64,000 nt of DNA from Microbulbifer agarilyticus (GTDB lineage Bacteria; Pseudomonadota; Gammaproteobacteria; Pseudomonadales; Cellvibrionaceae). This document shows positions 8,927 through 18,072 of this stretch, one piece after another. Each line of letters opens with the position of its first letter. The stretch's first letter is position 1. Below the pieces are notes generated by a model that was not told the DNA's origin, ran no database searches, and saw only the letters and a program-made list of their open reading frames with translations. The position numbers and the translations under genes are program-made. The stretch spans positions 186,001 through 250,000 of the forward strand of contig NZ_JAHVKO010000003.1 in assembly GCF_019800665.1 (NCBI RefSeq). Reading direction: 5' to 3'.

Positions 8927-10996
8927 TCAGTCTTGCTTGCGGCGAAATTGCGCCAATAGTGCCAGCTGGTCGGCACTTAGCTGGTTGCCGTTGCTCTTCA
9001 GCTGGTCCAGCAGGCCTCGTTTACGCTCGCGTTCGGCGGCGAGATCCAGGGTGCGCAGGCAATCGCTGAATTCGGTGTTCGGGTCATATTCCATCGCCTG
9101 GCCTTGGCCGCCGACAATGGGGTGGCTCATGGCGAGGCGCGGCAGCAGCTCGCGGGCTTCCTTGCTTTCCAGGTTCAGCAGGCGGCCGAACAACTGGTTG
9201 CTGTTGAGGCCGGGATTTTTGTGTAAAACCTGAAGAATTTCGCCGAACAGCTGCAAATCGGCGTCATTACTGGCGCTAAATCGGCTGCTGTCCTCAATCG
9301 TCTCCGCCAGCTGCGGGTGGTGCAGTAGCAGCGCGATCAGCATGCGCTCGGCGGGCAGCCGGTACTGGCCGCTGCGGCGGCGCGGACCGCCCTGTGCTGC
9401 CGGGGTTTCTTCCGGATAGTCTTGAGGGCCCTGAGGTATTCCGCTTTCGTCGTAGTCGGGCGGTGGTCCGTCGTAAGCCTCTGCGGGTGGCGCTTCGTCA
9501 CCGTAGGGTGGCGGAGCTGCTTCTTCGGCAGGGGGGGGCGCCCAGGATTCTGTCGAGGGCGCCGCAGAGGGGGCCGATGCTGGCTTCGGTGCAGGTTTAT
9601 GCGCGGGCTTGGCCGCGGGCTGGGACTGGCGGGCGAGTTCGGCGCTGCGGGCTTTTTCCGCGGCGATAATCTCTTCCAGCATGTCCTGTTCGAGGCCGGT
9701 GCGTCGTGCAAGTTGCTGGAACATGAGTTGGCGGTAAACGCCGGCGGGCAGTCGGTCGAGCAGGGGGGCGGCGGCCTTCGACAGGCGCGCGCGACCGTCC
9801 ATTGTCTGTATGTTGATGCCCTCGCCGAGCAGGTCGAACAGGAGGTCTTCCAGTGGGCGGCCCTGCTCGTCGATCAGCTGGTCGAAGCGTTCGCCGCCGA
9901 TCTGGCGCACCAGGGTGTCCGGGTCTTCCCCTTCCGGCAGCAGCAGGAAGCGCAGGCTGCGGCCGTCCTGCATGTGCGGCAGGCCGGCTTCCAGTGCCCG
10001 GCGGGCGGCGGTGCGGCCGGCCTTGTCGCCATCGAAACAGAAAACGATTTCTTGGGTGTGGCGGAATGCCAGTTGGATATGGTCTTCACCGCAGGCGGTG
10101 CCGAGGGTGGCCACGGCGCAGCGGATGTCGAACTGGGCCAGTGCCACCACATCCATATAGCCTTCCACCACAATCAGCCGCTTGAGCTCGCGGTTAGCCT
10201 GGCGCGCTTCCCACAGGCCGTAGAGTTCGCGGCCTTTGTGGAATATCGGGGTTTCTGGTGAATTCAGGTATTTGGGCTTGTCGTCCCCCAGCACCCGGCC
10301 GCCGAAGGCAATGGTGCGCCCGCGCTGGTCGCGGATCGGGAACATGATGCGGTTGCGAAAGCGGTCGTAGTGGTGCCGCTTGCCGGGCTCGGTTTTACCC
10401 GCGTTGCCATCGCTATCTTGGCGGCGGATTGCCAGGCCGGCAAGTTCTAACTGGGCGGACTTTTCCGAGCTGGTACCCAGCTGGTTCAGCAGGTTGTCCC
10501 ACCCGGGCGGCGCCAGGCCGATACCGAATTCCTTGCAGATGGCTCCGGAAAGCCCGCGATTCTTCAGGTAGGTGATGGCGGGCGTGGAGACCTTGTGGTC
10601 CCGCAGTTTCTCGCGATAGAACTCCGCGGCCTTTTCGGTGAGCTGGTAGAGGGACTGGCTTTCCTGCTGGCGTTTGAGCTGGCCGGCATCGAGTTTTTCC
10701 CGCGGGACTTCCAGGCCCAGGCTGGCGGCGAGCTTTTCCACTGCCTCCGGGAATGGCAGGCGGTCGTATTCCATCAGGAAGCCAACGGCATTGCCGCTGG
10801 CACCGCAGCCGAAGCAGTAATAGAACTGCTTGTCGGGGCTTACGGTAAAGGATGGGGTTTTTTCGTCGTGAAACGGGCAGCAGGCGGAATAGTTTTTCCC
10901 GGTTTTGCGCAGCTTAACGCGGCTATCGACGACCGGAACAATGTCGGCGCGGGCCAACAGGTCGTCGATAAAATACTGCGGGATCTTGCCTGCCAT
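8927..10996 (-). CDS. dnaG: DNA primase
   Basis: A 689-residue primase that makes RNA primers for replication. The N-terminal CHC2 zinc ribbon has CCPFHDEKTPSF and YYCFGCGASG. The TOPRIM catalytic core carries VVEGYMDVVAL and CFDGDKAG. The C-terminal DnaB-binding domain begins around residue 550. A proline/alanine-rich linker (about residues 445-540) joins core and C-terminal domain and is longer than in E. coli (581-residue protein). Within the linker a run of eight C on the coding strand (9531-9538) encodes prolines. The gene lies between the YqeY gene and rpoD, the classic macromolecular-synthesis order. Confidence 0.97.
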   Translation of the reverse strand: MAGKIPQYFIDDLLARADIVPVVDSRVKLRKTGKNYSACCPFHDEKTPSFTVSPDKQFYYCFGCGASGNAVGFLMEYDRLPFPEAVEKLAASLGLEVPREKLDAGQLKRQQESQSLYQLTEKAAEFYREKLRDHKVSTPAITYLKNRGLSGAICKEFGIGLAPPGWDNLLNQLGTSSEKSAQLELAGLAIRRQDSDGNAGKTEPGKRHHYDRFRNRIMFPIRDQRGRTIAFGGRVLGDDKPKYLNSPETPIFHKGRELYGLWEARQANRELKRLIVVEGYMDVVALAQFDIRCAVATLGTACGEDHIQLAFRHTQEIVFCFDGDKAGRTAARRALEAGLPHMQDGRSLRFLLLPEGEDPDTLVRQIGGERFDQLIDEQGRPLEDLLFDLLGEGINIQTMDGRARLSKAAAPLLDRLPAGVYRQLMFQQLARRTGLEQDMLEEIIAAEKARSAELARQSQPAAKPAHKPAPKPASAPSAAPSTESWAPPPAEEAAPPPYGDEAPPAEAYDGPPPDYDESGIPQGPQDYPEETPAAQGGPRRRSGQYRLPAERMLIALLLHHPQLAETIEDSSRFSASNDADLQLFGEILQVLHKNPGLNSNQLFGRLLNLESKEARELLPRLAMSHPIVGGQGQAMEYDPNTEFSDCLRTLDLAAERERKRGLLDQLKSNGNQLSADQLALLAQFRRKQD

Positions 10997-11025
10997 AGGT
11001 CGTTAATCTAACTGCCCGGCAGGCG

Positions 11026-11469
11026 TTAGAAGGAGGCCTTTACCAGCTTGCTCACTGCGCCCATGTCGGCGCGGCCCTGTACCTGCGGCTTCACTAGTGC
11101 CATCACCTTGCCCATGTCGGCCATGCTGGCGGCGCCGGTTTCCTTGACCGCCGCGGCGACGATTTCCTGGATTTCCGCCTCGCTCAGCTGCTCCGGCAGG
11201 AAGTCCTGGATCACGTTGATTTCCTGCTGCTCCACTTCGGCAAGCTCCGGGCGGCCGGCCTTTTCATACTGGGCGATGGAGTCGCGGCGCTGCTTGGTCA
11301 TTTTGTCCAGCAGGGCCAGGATGCGAGCGTCGTCCAGCTCGATACGCTCATCCACTTCTACGCGCTTAATCTCTGCATTGATCAGGCGCAGGGTCGCCAG
11401 ACGTGCCTTTTCGCGGGCCTTCATGGCGTCTTTGGTAGCGGTAGCGAGGGTTTCCTTGAGTGTGCTCAT
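11026..11469 (-). CDS. GatB/YqeY domain protein
   Basis: A 147-residue protein of the YqeY family. Its two helical subdomains resemble the tRNA-binding tail of the amidotransferase subunit GatB. The C-terminal part contains the family-typical MGKVMALVKPQVQGRADM. The molecular role of free-standing YqeY proteins is not settled; a tRNA-related function is assumed from homology. It sits between rpsU and dnaG, as in Pseudomonas but not E. coli, and ends 29 bases before dnaG, so the two are probably cotranscribed. Confidence 0.9.
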   Translation of the reverse strand: MSTLKETLATATKDAMKAREKARLATLRLINAEIKRVEVDERIELDDARILALLDKMTKQRRDSIAQYEKAGRPELAEVEQQEINVIQDFLPEQLSEAEIQEIVAAAVKETGAASMADMGKVMALVKPQVQGRADMGAVSKLVKASF

Positions 11470-11572
11470 TGGGCGTTGTCCGGTTCTGGTTGCGGAAGAT
11501 GGTAGTAAGGCGGCTAAGCATAGCGCCTAGGGGGGAGCGGCTGAAGTGCCGCGCTTCGATAAATAAGCGCAA

Positions 11573-11612
11573 GAAATAGAAAACGGCGCGCGAGTGACCT
11601 CGGGCGCCGTTT
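11573..11612 (-). terminator. Intrinsic terminator between rpsU and yqeY-dnaG
   Basis: AAACGGCGC and GCGCCGTTT form a 9-bp stem with a 14-base loop on the minus strand, followed by TTTTCTATTTC. It lies after the rpsU stop and before yqeY-dnaG, the same position as terminator T1 of the E. coli macromolecular-synthesis operon, where partial readthrough sets the low DnaG level. Two smaller hairpins (CCGGGC/GCCCGG and CGCGAA/TTCGCG) lie between the rpsU stop and this terminator. Confidence 0.8.
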
Positions 11613-11678
11613 CAGATCGCGAACCGAGTTCGCGTCAGCGTGCTGTGAGCGAGAGACCGGGCTCAGGCCCGGCAAAAC

Positions 11679-11894
11679 TCAGTAGAGACGCTGGAACTTG
11701 CGGTTTTCGCGCTGCATTTTCTTGGCGTGGCGCTTAACAGCAGCCGCAGCCTTGCGCTTGCGAACAGAAGTTGGCTTCTCGTAAAACTCGCGACGACGTA
11801 CTTCGGAGAGTACACCGGCTTTTTCGCAGGAGCGCTTGAAGCGGCGCAGAGCGATGTCAAATGGCTCGTTGTCTTTGATGCGTACTGAGGGCAT
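11679..11894 (-). CDS. rpsU: 30S ribosomal protein S21
   Basis: A 71-residue, strongly basic protein identical in layout to bacterial S21: [20 protein letters not shown] at the start and a lysine/arginine-rich tail ending in RLY. S21 sits near the anti-Shine-Dalgarno end of 16S rRNA and helps initiation. AGGTAA lies 4-5 bases before the ATG. The gene is the first of the rpsU-yqeY-dnaG-rpoD block and diverges from tsaD. Confidence 0.98.
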   Translation of the reverse strand: MPSVRIKDNEPFDIALRRFKRSCEKAGVLSEVRRREFYEKPTSVRKRKAAAAVKRHAKKMQRENRKFQRLY

Positions 11895-12356
11895 TAGATT
11901 ACCTGTAAAATTCGTTTCTCTCGGCCAGAATCCCTAAAGCAATACTTACTAGTAATACTACTGGTAACGCGCACAGGGACTGGCGGGGCCTATCCGGCAA
12001 AATGTCTATCTCGCAGATACAAGCCGGAGGCCGGTTCACAGCGAGGGCGCAAATTCTATACAGATGATTTGGCCTTCGCAAGCCTTGTGGATGCAATCGC
12101 GCCAACCCGGTGCCAGCCGGCGCCATACGGGCTTTGCGACTGGATAGACGGTTTCTACGCTGGCTCGGTTACACCCCACCCGGGCCGGTAAATATAGTCG
12201 CCTTAACCAAAGGGGACTGACTTCGGTGCGGTGCGGCGGATTTCTGGCCCACGTGAGAGTATGATAGCGCCCCCGCACGGGGGTTAACGCCGGTAGTTTG
12301 ACCGGTTTTGATGCTTTTTTGGTTAATTTGTCACTATTGAAGGAAAGTCGGGCACT
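11895..12356. other. Divergent intergenic region rpsU / tsaD
   Basis: The 462-base gap holds no convincing gene. It must contain the divergent promoters of rpsU and tsaD. The best rpsU candidate is listed separately. On the plus strand TATGAT (around 12260) and an AT-rich stretch just before tsaD are possible -10 regions, but no convincing -35/-10 pair was found there. Confidence 0.5.
12053..12081 (-). promoter_or_regulatory. Putative sigma70 promoter of rpsU
   Basis: On the minus strand TTGCGA and TAGAAT are separated by 17 bases, about 160 bases upstream of the rpsU ATG. This would give a 5' leader of about 150 nt, long enough for S21 autoregulation, although no structure was identified. 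Confidence 0.4.
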
Positions 12357-13397
12357 GTGCGAGTACTCGGAATAGAAACGTCCTGCGATGAAACTGGAGT
12401 GGCCCTGTACGACAACGAACAGGGGCTGCTTGGTCACACGCTCTACAGTCAGGTAAAACTGCACGCGGACTACGGTGGTGTGGTGCCCGAGCTTGCCAGC
12501 CGCGACCATGTGCGCAAACTGTTGCCGCTGGTGCGCGAAGTGATGGCGCAGAGCAATACTCGCGCCGAAGATATCGACGGTGTGGCCTACACCGCGGGCC
12601 CGGGCCTGATTGGCGCGCTGATGGTGGGCGCCTGTGCTGGCCGGGCCATTGCTTACGGCTGGGATGTCCCGGCGATCGGTGTGCACCATATGGAGGGGCA
12701 TTTGCTAGCCCCGATGCTGGAGGAAAACCCGCCGGAATTCCCGTTTGTGGCACTGCTGGTTTCCGGCGGCCATACCCAGCTGGTGGACGTGCAGGGGTTG
12801 GGGCAATACGAGTTGCTGGGCGAATCCCTCGACGACGCCGCCGGTGAGGCCTTCGATAAGGCGGCCAAAATGCTGGACCTGGATTACCCGGGTGGTCCGC
12901 GCCTCGCGGCGCTGGCGGAAAAAGGCGACCCGCTGCGCTTTACCTTCCCGCGCCCGATGACCGACCGCCCCGGGCTCAACTTCAGCTTCTCCGGCTTGAA
13001 AACGTTCACTCTTACCACCGTGCAAAAGCATGCACTGGAAGACGGCTTGCCGGATGAGCAGACCTGTGCGGATATTGCCGCAGCCTTCCAGGAAGCGGTG
13101 GTGGATACCCTGGTCATCAAGTGTCGCCGCGCGCTCAAACAGGCGAAGCGCAAGACTCTGGTGATTGCTGGCGGGGTTTCTGCAAATACCCTGTTGCGTC
13201 AGCGGCTGGAAGCGCGGCTCGCGGAAGATGGCTGCAGTGTGTATTACCCGCGCCAGGAATTCTGTACCGACAACGGTGCGATGATCGCTTATGCCGGTTG
13301 CCTGCGCCTGCAGGCCGGGCAGCGTGCCGATCTCGAAATCGAAGTGCGCCCGCGCTGGCCGCTGACCGAATTGACCGGTGCGCTCGGTTCCCCTTAG
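12357..13397 (+). CDS. tsaD: tRNA N6-adenosine threonylcarbamoyltransferase TsaD
   Basis: A 346-residue Kae1/TsaD protein that transfers the threonylcarbamoyl group to A37 of tRNAs reading ANN codons, working with TsaB and TsaE. It starts with the ATPase signature [12 protein letters not shown] and has the metal-binding HHMEGH near residue 110. SGGHTQLV, the glycine-rich loop and a C-terminal [12 protein letters not shown] motif follow. The start is GTG with AAGGAAAG about 10 bases upstream. It is divergent from rpsU, an order shared with E. coli and Pseudomonas. Confidence 0.98.
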   Translation: MRVLGIETSCDETGVALYDNEQGLLGHTLYSQVKLHADYGGVVPELASRDHVRKLLPLVREVMAQSNTRAEDIDGVAYTAGPGLIGALMVGACAGRAIAYGWDVPAIGVHHMEGHLLAPMLEENPPEFPFVALLVSGGHTQLVDVQGLGQYELLGESLDDAAGEAFDKAAKMLDLDYPGGPRLAALAEKGDPLRFTFPRPMTDRPGLNFSFSGLKTFTLTTVQKHALEDGLPDEQTCADIAAAFQEAVVDTLVIKCRRALKQAKRKTLVIAGGVSANTLLRQRLEARLAEDGCSVYYPRQEFCTDNGAMIAYAGCLRLQAGQRADLEIEVRPRWPLTELTGALGSP

Positions 13398-13441
13398 CGG
13401 GCAAGCGCAGAATAAAAAGTAAGAATGAAAGGAGACGAGCG

Positions 13442-13810
13442 TTGGATATCGTTTACATCCGTGATTTGAAAGTCGAAACCATTATTGGCATTTACGACTG
13501 GGAGCGGGAAGTGCGCCAGACCGTGAGTCTCGATATCGAAATGGCGTTCGATATTCGTGAGGCCGCACGCACGGACAATATCGAACACACCCTGAACTAC
13601 AAAGCCGTTGCCAAACGTCTGATCGCATTTATCGAAGGCAGCGAGTTTCTGCTGGTGGAAACCATGGCGGAACAGGCTGCCGAGATTGTGCGTAGCGAAT
13701 TCAATGTGAGCTGGCTGCGCCTGCGTCTTTCCAAGCCGGGCGCCGTGCGCGGCGCGCGCGATGTGGGTGTCATCATAGAACGTGGTAAAAAACAGGCTGT
13801 GGAGGTCTGA
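13442..13810 (+). CDS. folB: Dihydroneopterin aldolase FolB
   Basis: A 122-residue protein that cleaves 7,8-dihydroneopterin to 6-hydroxymethyl-dihydropterin in folate synthesis and may epimerise the substrate. It shows the family pattern of an IYDWER N-terminal motif, a DNIEHTLNYKAV segment, the active-site FLLVETMAEQ with its Glu, and KPGAVRGARDVGV at the end. The start is TTG with AAAGGAG 6-8 bases upstream. Longer in-frame starts overlap tsaD and have no ribosome site. It ends 3 bases before folK. No plsY gene is found beside it, unlike in E. coli and Pseudomonas. Confidence 0.95.
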   Translation: MDIVYIRDLKVETIIGIYDWEREVRQTVSLDIEMAFDIREAARTDNIEHTLNYKAVAKRLIAFIEGSEFLLVETMAEQAAEIVRSEFNVSWLRLRLSKPGAVRGARDVGVIIERGKKQAVEV

Positions 13811-13813
13811 TCA

Positions 13814-14305
13814 ATGGCAATCGTCTACCTGAGTCTCGGTAGTAACATTGACCGTGAAAAACACTTGTGTGCCGCAATGGATGCATTGGTGGAAGCCTTT
13901 GGTGACCTGAAAATGTCACAGGTTTACGAAAGCGAAGCGGTGGGCTTCGAGGGCGATAATTTTTACAATCTGGTGGCGGCGATCGATACAGATTTATCGG
14001 TCGGCGAGCTGGCCCTGCGCCTGCGCGATATCGAAGATGCAAACGGCCGCGTGCGCAGTGGGCCGAAGTTCAGCGCGCGAACACTGGATATCGATATCCT
14101 CACCTACGATGATGTGGCTGGAGACGTCGACGGTGTCGCACTGCCACGCGATGAAATCCTGAAGAATGCGTTCGTATTGCTGCCGCTGTCCGAGGTGGCG
14201 CCAACGGAAGTGCACCCGGTTCAGGGCAAAACCTACCAGCAGTTGTGGGAAGAGTACGACCAGACATCGCAGAAATTGTGGGCTGTGGAGTTTGATTGGC
14301 CCTGA
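13814..14305 (+). CDS. folK: 6-hydroxymethyl-7,8-dihydropterin pyrophosphokinase
   Basis: A 163-residue HPPK that transfers pyrophosphate from ATP to the folate precursor made by FolB. It has the N-terminal YLSLGSNIDREKHL, the middle strand YESEAVGF, and the signature RSGPKFSARTLDIDILTYDD, in which the two Asp bind magnesium. The ribosome site GGAGG lies at the end of folB, so the two genes are probably translationally linked. Confidence 0.96.
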   Translation: MAIVYLSLGSNIDREKHLCAAMDALVEAFGDLKMSQVYESEAVGFEGDNFYNLVAAIDTDLSVGELALRLRDIEDANGRVRSGPKFSARTLDIDILTYDDVAGDVDGVALPRDEILKNAFVLLPLSEVAPTEVHPVQGKTYQQLWEEYDQTSQKLWAVEFDWP

Positions 14306-14313
14306 TATTGGCC

Positions 14314-14346
14314 TTGATATGGGCGCATAGATATATTGTAGACAAT
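14314..14346 (+). promoter_or_regulatory. Putative agarase promoter with overlapping palindrome
   Basis: TTGATA and TGTAGA are separated by 17 bases, about 70 bases before the agarase ATG. A palindrome, ATTGT-AG-ACAAT (14335-14346), covers the -10 box and is a natural place for a repressor. No regulator gene of a known agar-responsive type lies beside it. Confidence 0.35.
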
Positions 14347-14412
14347 TAACATTTGGGTCATCCTTCGGCTATCGCATTCGCGAGCACCTAAAAAGCCGAT
14401 AAAGGAAATAAA

Positions 14413-16749
14413 ATGGCCCTCAAGTCCCTCTCCTATGCTGTGGCGGTTGCCGTCACCTTAGCCTGCGCCGGCGGTGCGCAGGCCAGCGACGCGGTGGAAA
14501 ATCCCGCCAAACCCTCCATGCCTGCCGCCCCAGGCGCACTAAAACAGCTGCCTGCCACCATCGTAGACTTTGTGCATGCAAGCGAGCGTGGGTGGCTGGT
14601 GGCTGACCGGGCGGAGCTCAAACTGCCTGAAAAAGGCAGTGCGCAGGGCCTCGGCATGCGCTTTCCGGCAGCGTCCCACACGCCGGTTCTGAGCATAGTG
14701 CCGGATACTCCCTGGGACCTTTCCAGCCTCGACGATTACAACCTCGCTTTCGATGTGACCAATCTGGCGCCAGCCTCCACACACTTTTATGTGGAGCTGT
14801 TCGATGCCCATGGGGGTAGCCAGTCCCGGGAATTGAGTGTGCCCGAGGGGTATGAGGGCACAGTGTTTTTCCCGCTGGCAGGTGAAAAGGCGGCGATGGA
14901 CAAGGGGATGTGGGCCAACCCGATGCCGTGGGTAACCGATGAGCTGAAGATGGTTTGGCGCTCCTGGCACGGCGCGCTGGACTTGGCGCAGATCACCAAA
15001 ATATCGTTCTTCACCATTGGTGTGCTGCAAGACCGCGAACTGCAGGTGGGCAATATTCAGTTGAGACCCAACCCCGATGCTGGGCAGGACTGGACCGAAA
15101 AACTGGTGGACCGCTTCGGACAGGCCGCCAAAAAAGACACACCACTGAAGGTGGCATCGGAAGCCGAGCTCAAGGCCCTGGCGGAGAAGGAGTTGGCGTC
15201 GCTTGCACAAAATACCGGCCCGGAGGACCGCTCGCGCTTTGGTGGCTACAAAGATGGCCCTCGGTTGGAAGCCACGGGTTACTTTCGCACCGAGAAGGTG
15301 GATGGCAAATGGTGGATGGTAGACCCCGAGGGCTACATGTTCTTCTCTCATGGCCCTGCCAATGTGCGCATGTCGAACCTCACCACGCTGACTGGGGTAG
15401 ACTTCAAGGACCCGTCGGTGCGGGTTGTGCATGCGGATGAAGTCACTCCGGAAGATTCCATGGGTATTGTGAAGGTCTCGGATAAGGTGCGCGCCTCCCG
15501 CTACATCATCAATGACACGCGCCATGACATGTTTGCCTGGCTACCCGAGTACGATCACCCGCTGGCCGATCATTACAGCTATCGCCGCTCTACCCATAAA
15601 GGGCCGGTTCCCCATGGGGAAACCTACAGTTTTTACCGCGCGAACCTGGAGCGCCGCTACGGCGAAACGGCACCTGAGTCGTATGTGAAACAATGGGAAG
15701 AGGTCACTCTGCAGCGTATGAATAGCTGGGGATTTACCTCCTTCGGTAACTGGGTAGATCCAGCGTTTTACCCCAATGAAAAAGTACCTTACTTTGCCAA
15801 TGGCTGGATCATTGGTGATTACCAGACGCTATCCGGTGACACCAATCACTGGGGGCTAATGCCGGACTTCTTCGACCCGGTGTTTGCCGAGCGCGCCCGC
15901 GCCACCATTGAAGTCATCGCCAACGATGTGCAGGCCTCGCCCTGGTGTGTGGGGGTGTTTATCGATAACGAAAAAAGTTGGGGTGAGCGCGAAGGAACGG
16001 TGGCCGAACGCTACGGCGTGATCCTGGATGCATTGAGTAAAGATGCGGCCAACAGTCCCGCCAAGCATGCTTTTACCCGTCGCTTGCAGGCGCAATATGG
16101 GACTGTGGCTGCGCTTAACCGCGCCTGGGGTAGCCAGTTTGAAAGTTGGGAAGCGTTTGCCGCGGGTGCCAGCCTGAACGAGCACACCGAGGCACAAGTG
16201 GCGGATCTGTCTTCGCTGCTGGAAGCGCTGGGCGAGCAGTACTTTAAAGTGGTACACGGCACCCTGAAGGAATACTTGCCGGATCATCTCTACATGGGCG
16301 CGCGTATGGCCAACTGGGGCATGCCGGATGAAATCATCAAGGCCTCGGTGAAGTATTCGGACGTGCTCAGCTTCAATATCTATGAAGAGGGTATGCAAAC
16401 GCACCAATGGGATTTTTTGGAAGACATTGATTTACCGGTGGTGATTGGCGAGTTTCATATTGGCGCCACCAGCGATTCGGACAACTACCATCCGGGGATT
16501 GTCAGTGCAGCCAGCCAGAAAGATCGGGCGCGCATGTACAAAGCCTATATGCGCAGCGTACTGGAGAAGGACTATATGGTAGGCGCGCACTGGTTCCAGT
16601 ATGTCGATGAGCCGGTAACCGGGCGCGCCTTTGATGGTGAGAATGCTAATATCGGCTTTGTCACTGTGACCGATATTCCCTATCCGGAAATGGTGGAAGC
16701 GGCGAAAGAAATTACATTCGACCTCTATCGCGAACGGTACGGTAAATAA
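14413..16749 (+). CDS. GH50-type beta-agarase
   Basis: A 778-residue secreted glycoside hydrolase. The signal peptide covers about residues 1-24 (ending AQA). A beta-sandwich, carbohydrate-binding-like domain covers about residues 45-220, and a (beta/alpha)8 catalytic domain the rest. VFIDNEKSWG (Glu520) and VIGEFHIGA (Glu680) are spaced as the acid/base and nucleophile of the GH50 enzyme Aga50D of Saccharophagus degradans (Glu534 and Glu695, from memory). GH50 enzymes cleave agarose or neoagaro-oligosaccharides, often releasing neoagarobiose. AAGGAAATAAA precedes the ATG. It is a single gene with its own promoter and terminator, inserted after the folate genes. Endo or exo mode cannot be told from sequence. 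Confidence 0.9.
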   Translation: MALKSLSYAVAVAVTLACAGGAQASDAVENPAKPSMPAAPGALKQLPATIVDFVHASERGWLVADRAELKLPEKGSAQGLGMRFPAASHTPVLSIVPDTPWDLSSLDDYNLAFDVTNLAPASTHFYVELFDAHGGSQSRELSVPEGYEGTVFFPLAGEKAAMDKGMWANPMPWVTDELKMVWRSWHGALDLAQITKISFFTIGVLQDRELQVGNIQLRPNPDAGQDWTEKLVDRFGQAAKKDTPLKVASEAELKALAEKELASLAQNTGPEDRSRFGGYKDGPRLEATGYFRTEKVDGKWWMVDPEGYMFFSHGPANVRMSNLTTLTGVDFKDPSVRVVHADEVTPEDSMGIVKVSDKVRASRYIINDTRHDMFAWLPEYDHPLADHYSYRRSTHKGPVPHGETYSFYRANLERRYGETAPESYVKQWEEVTLQRMNSWGFTSFGNWVDPAFYPNEKVPYFANGWIIGDYQTLSGDTNHWGLMPDFFDPVFAERARATIEVIANDVQASPWCVGVFIDNEKSWGEREGTVAERYGVILDALSKDAANSPAKHAFTRRLQAQYGTVAALNRAWGSQFESWEAFAAGASLNEHTEAQVADLSSLLEALGEQYFKVVHGTLKEYLPDHLYMGARMANWGMPDEIIKASVKYSDVLSFNIYEEGMQTHQWDFLEDIDLPVVIGEFHIGATSDSDNYHPGIVSAASQKDRARMYKAYMRSVLEKDYMVGAHWFQYVDEPVTGRAFDGENANIGFVTVTDIPYPEMVEAAKEITFDLYRERYGK

Positions 16750-16781
16750 TCGATACCAGAACTATCCGTCTGGCACTTTCC

Positions 16782-16816
16782 CCTGCAAGCAGTGGATCTG
16801 CTTGCAGGAGTTTTGC
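16782..16816 (+). terminator. Intrinsic terminator after the agarase
   Basis: CCTGCAAGCAG and CTGCTTGCAGG form a perfect 11-bp stem with a 5-base loop, followed by AGTTTTGCTT. Confidence 0.8.
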
Positions 16817-16869
16817 TTGAAGGGAATTCTCTTGCGAGAAAAACTGTCAGAAATTCTCATGCGTGCCTT

Positions 16870-17982
16870 TCAATGGCTTGAAAGGCGTGTATCGTTTGTG
16901 GCGGATTTGGCGCTCGCTAGCAGTCGCACGATATCCAGAAATTTTTTCATCTCTCCTTTCATGGCCGCGACAATGCCGTGCATGGCCAGCAGGCGCCGGT
17001 CGATCACTTCTCCCTCTCCACCTGCGTGCTGCAAGAAACTCTGTAGTGTTTCACTGGCAGCGCCATGGCCGTTGTTTTCATAAGCCAACAGTACTTCCAC
17101 GGTTTTTTCGGTTGCGGTGATTGTGCGAGGTACTGGTTCATAGCCAAGTGCGCGTACCATTGCTTCGGTCACGTTCCATGATGACCAGGGGTTTTGTCCT
17201 GTAACCAGGCCATCATCGGTGGTGACCTGATTCAGATAGAGCGGGCCCTTTTCAAAGATGGCGCCATTGTCACGCAAGCGGGTTTCCAGCAAGAAAGGGA
17301 ACACCTGCTCGGCATCTGGAATCAGGAACAGTTCTTCTTCGTTGGTAAAGCTGCTGATGCGGCGTCCGTCGAGGAACGAAGTTCCGGAATCGAACCTGAT
17401 ATCCGCCAGTGCAGCAGGGCCGTGGCAGACAGCGCCGATCACGCCATCGTTCTGGTGCAGCGCAATAACCAGGTTCTGGATCGCCTGGTTACCGGGGAAA
17501 TCAAACATGGCGCCTTTGCCACCGGCAAAGAAGATGCCTTCATACTGGTCCGCGATGACGTTTTTCAGGGGAATACTGTTGCGCAGCTTTTCCATCGCGT
17601 CGTCATCGTTGAGAAAGGCGTATTCGAATGGCCCCATATCATCTTTGTCCATCACCGCGGGTGGTTCGCCTCCCTGTGGGCTGGCGATATCCACGGTAAA
17701 GCCATTGGCGCTGAATACATAGTAGGGGCGCGTTAGTTCGGTGAATTCATAGCCGGTTTTTTTGCCGGTGTCGCCGAATTCGGCGGCGCTGCTCACGACG
17801 GCGAGAATACGTCCGCGCTCTTTTTCAGTGGGAATCTGCTTGAGGTAGGGAACGTCTGCGGTAGTGGTGCGCGCCAGCGCGTCATGATCGGGCGCTGGGG
17901 GTATCAGGCTTTTTAGCCAGAAGGCGGTGCCGAACAAAATTGCGGCGGTGCAAAGGATGGTTGCCAGTATCTTCTTAAGCAT
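16870..17982 (-). CDS. Membrane-anchored DJ-1/PfpI-family protein
   Basis: A 370-residue protein with one N-terminal membrane helix (about residues 4-24) and a periplasmic domain of the DJ-1/PfpI, class I glutamine amidotransferase-like fold. The nucleophile elbow is AVCHGPAAL with Cys186 and His187. Family members include Hsp31-like chaperone/glyoxalases and ThiJ-like proteins; the substrate here is unknown. Residues from about 290 form an extra helical, charged extension not usual in the family. CAGGAGAT lies 6 bases before the ATG. It follows a response regulator and sensor kinase in the same direction with a 90-base gap, so it may be their target or cotranscribed. A hairpin (about 16867-16890) overlaps its 3' end. 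Confidence 0.8.
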   Translation of the reverse strand: MLKKILATILCTAAILFGTAFWLKSLIPPAPDHDALARTTTADVPYLKQIPTEKERGRILAVVSSAAEFGDTGKKTGYEFTELTRPYYVFSANGFTVDIASPQGGEPPAVMDKDDMGPFEYAFLNDDDAMEKLRNSIPLKNVIADQYEGIFFAGGKGAMFDFPGNQAIQNLVIALHQNDGVIGAVCHGPAALADIRFDSGTSFLDGRRISSFTNEEELFLIPDAEQVFPFLLETRLRDNGAIFEKGPLYLNQVTTDDGLVTGQNPWSSWNVTEAMVRALGYEPVPRTITATEKTVEVLLAYENNGHGAASETLQSFLQHAGGEGEVIDRRLLAMHGIVAAMKGEMKKFLDIVRLLASAKSATNDTRLSSH

Positions 17983-18072
17983 GGTGGATCTCCTGTATGT
18001 AGTAGGGAGATCTTGCCGGGCAGAAGGTGAAGTACGGGTGAAATAATCCAGCTAACTTGGTCAAAACAGGTG

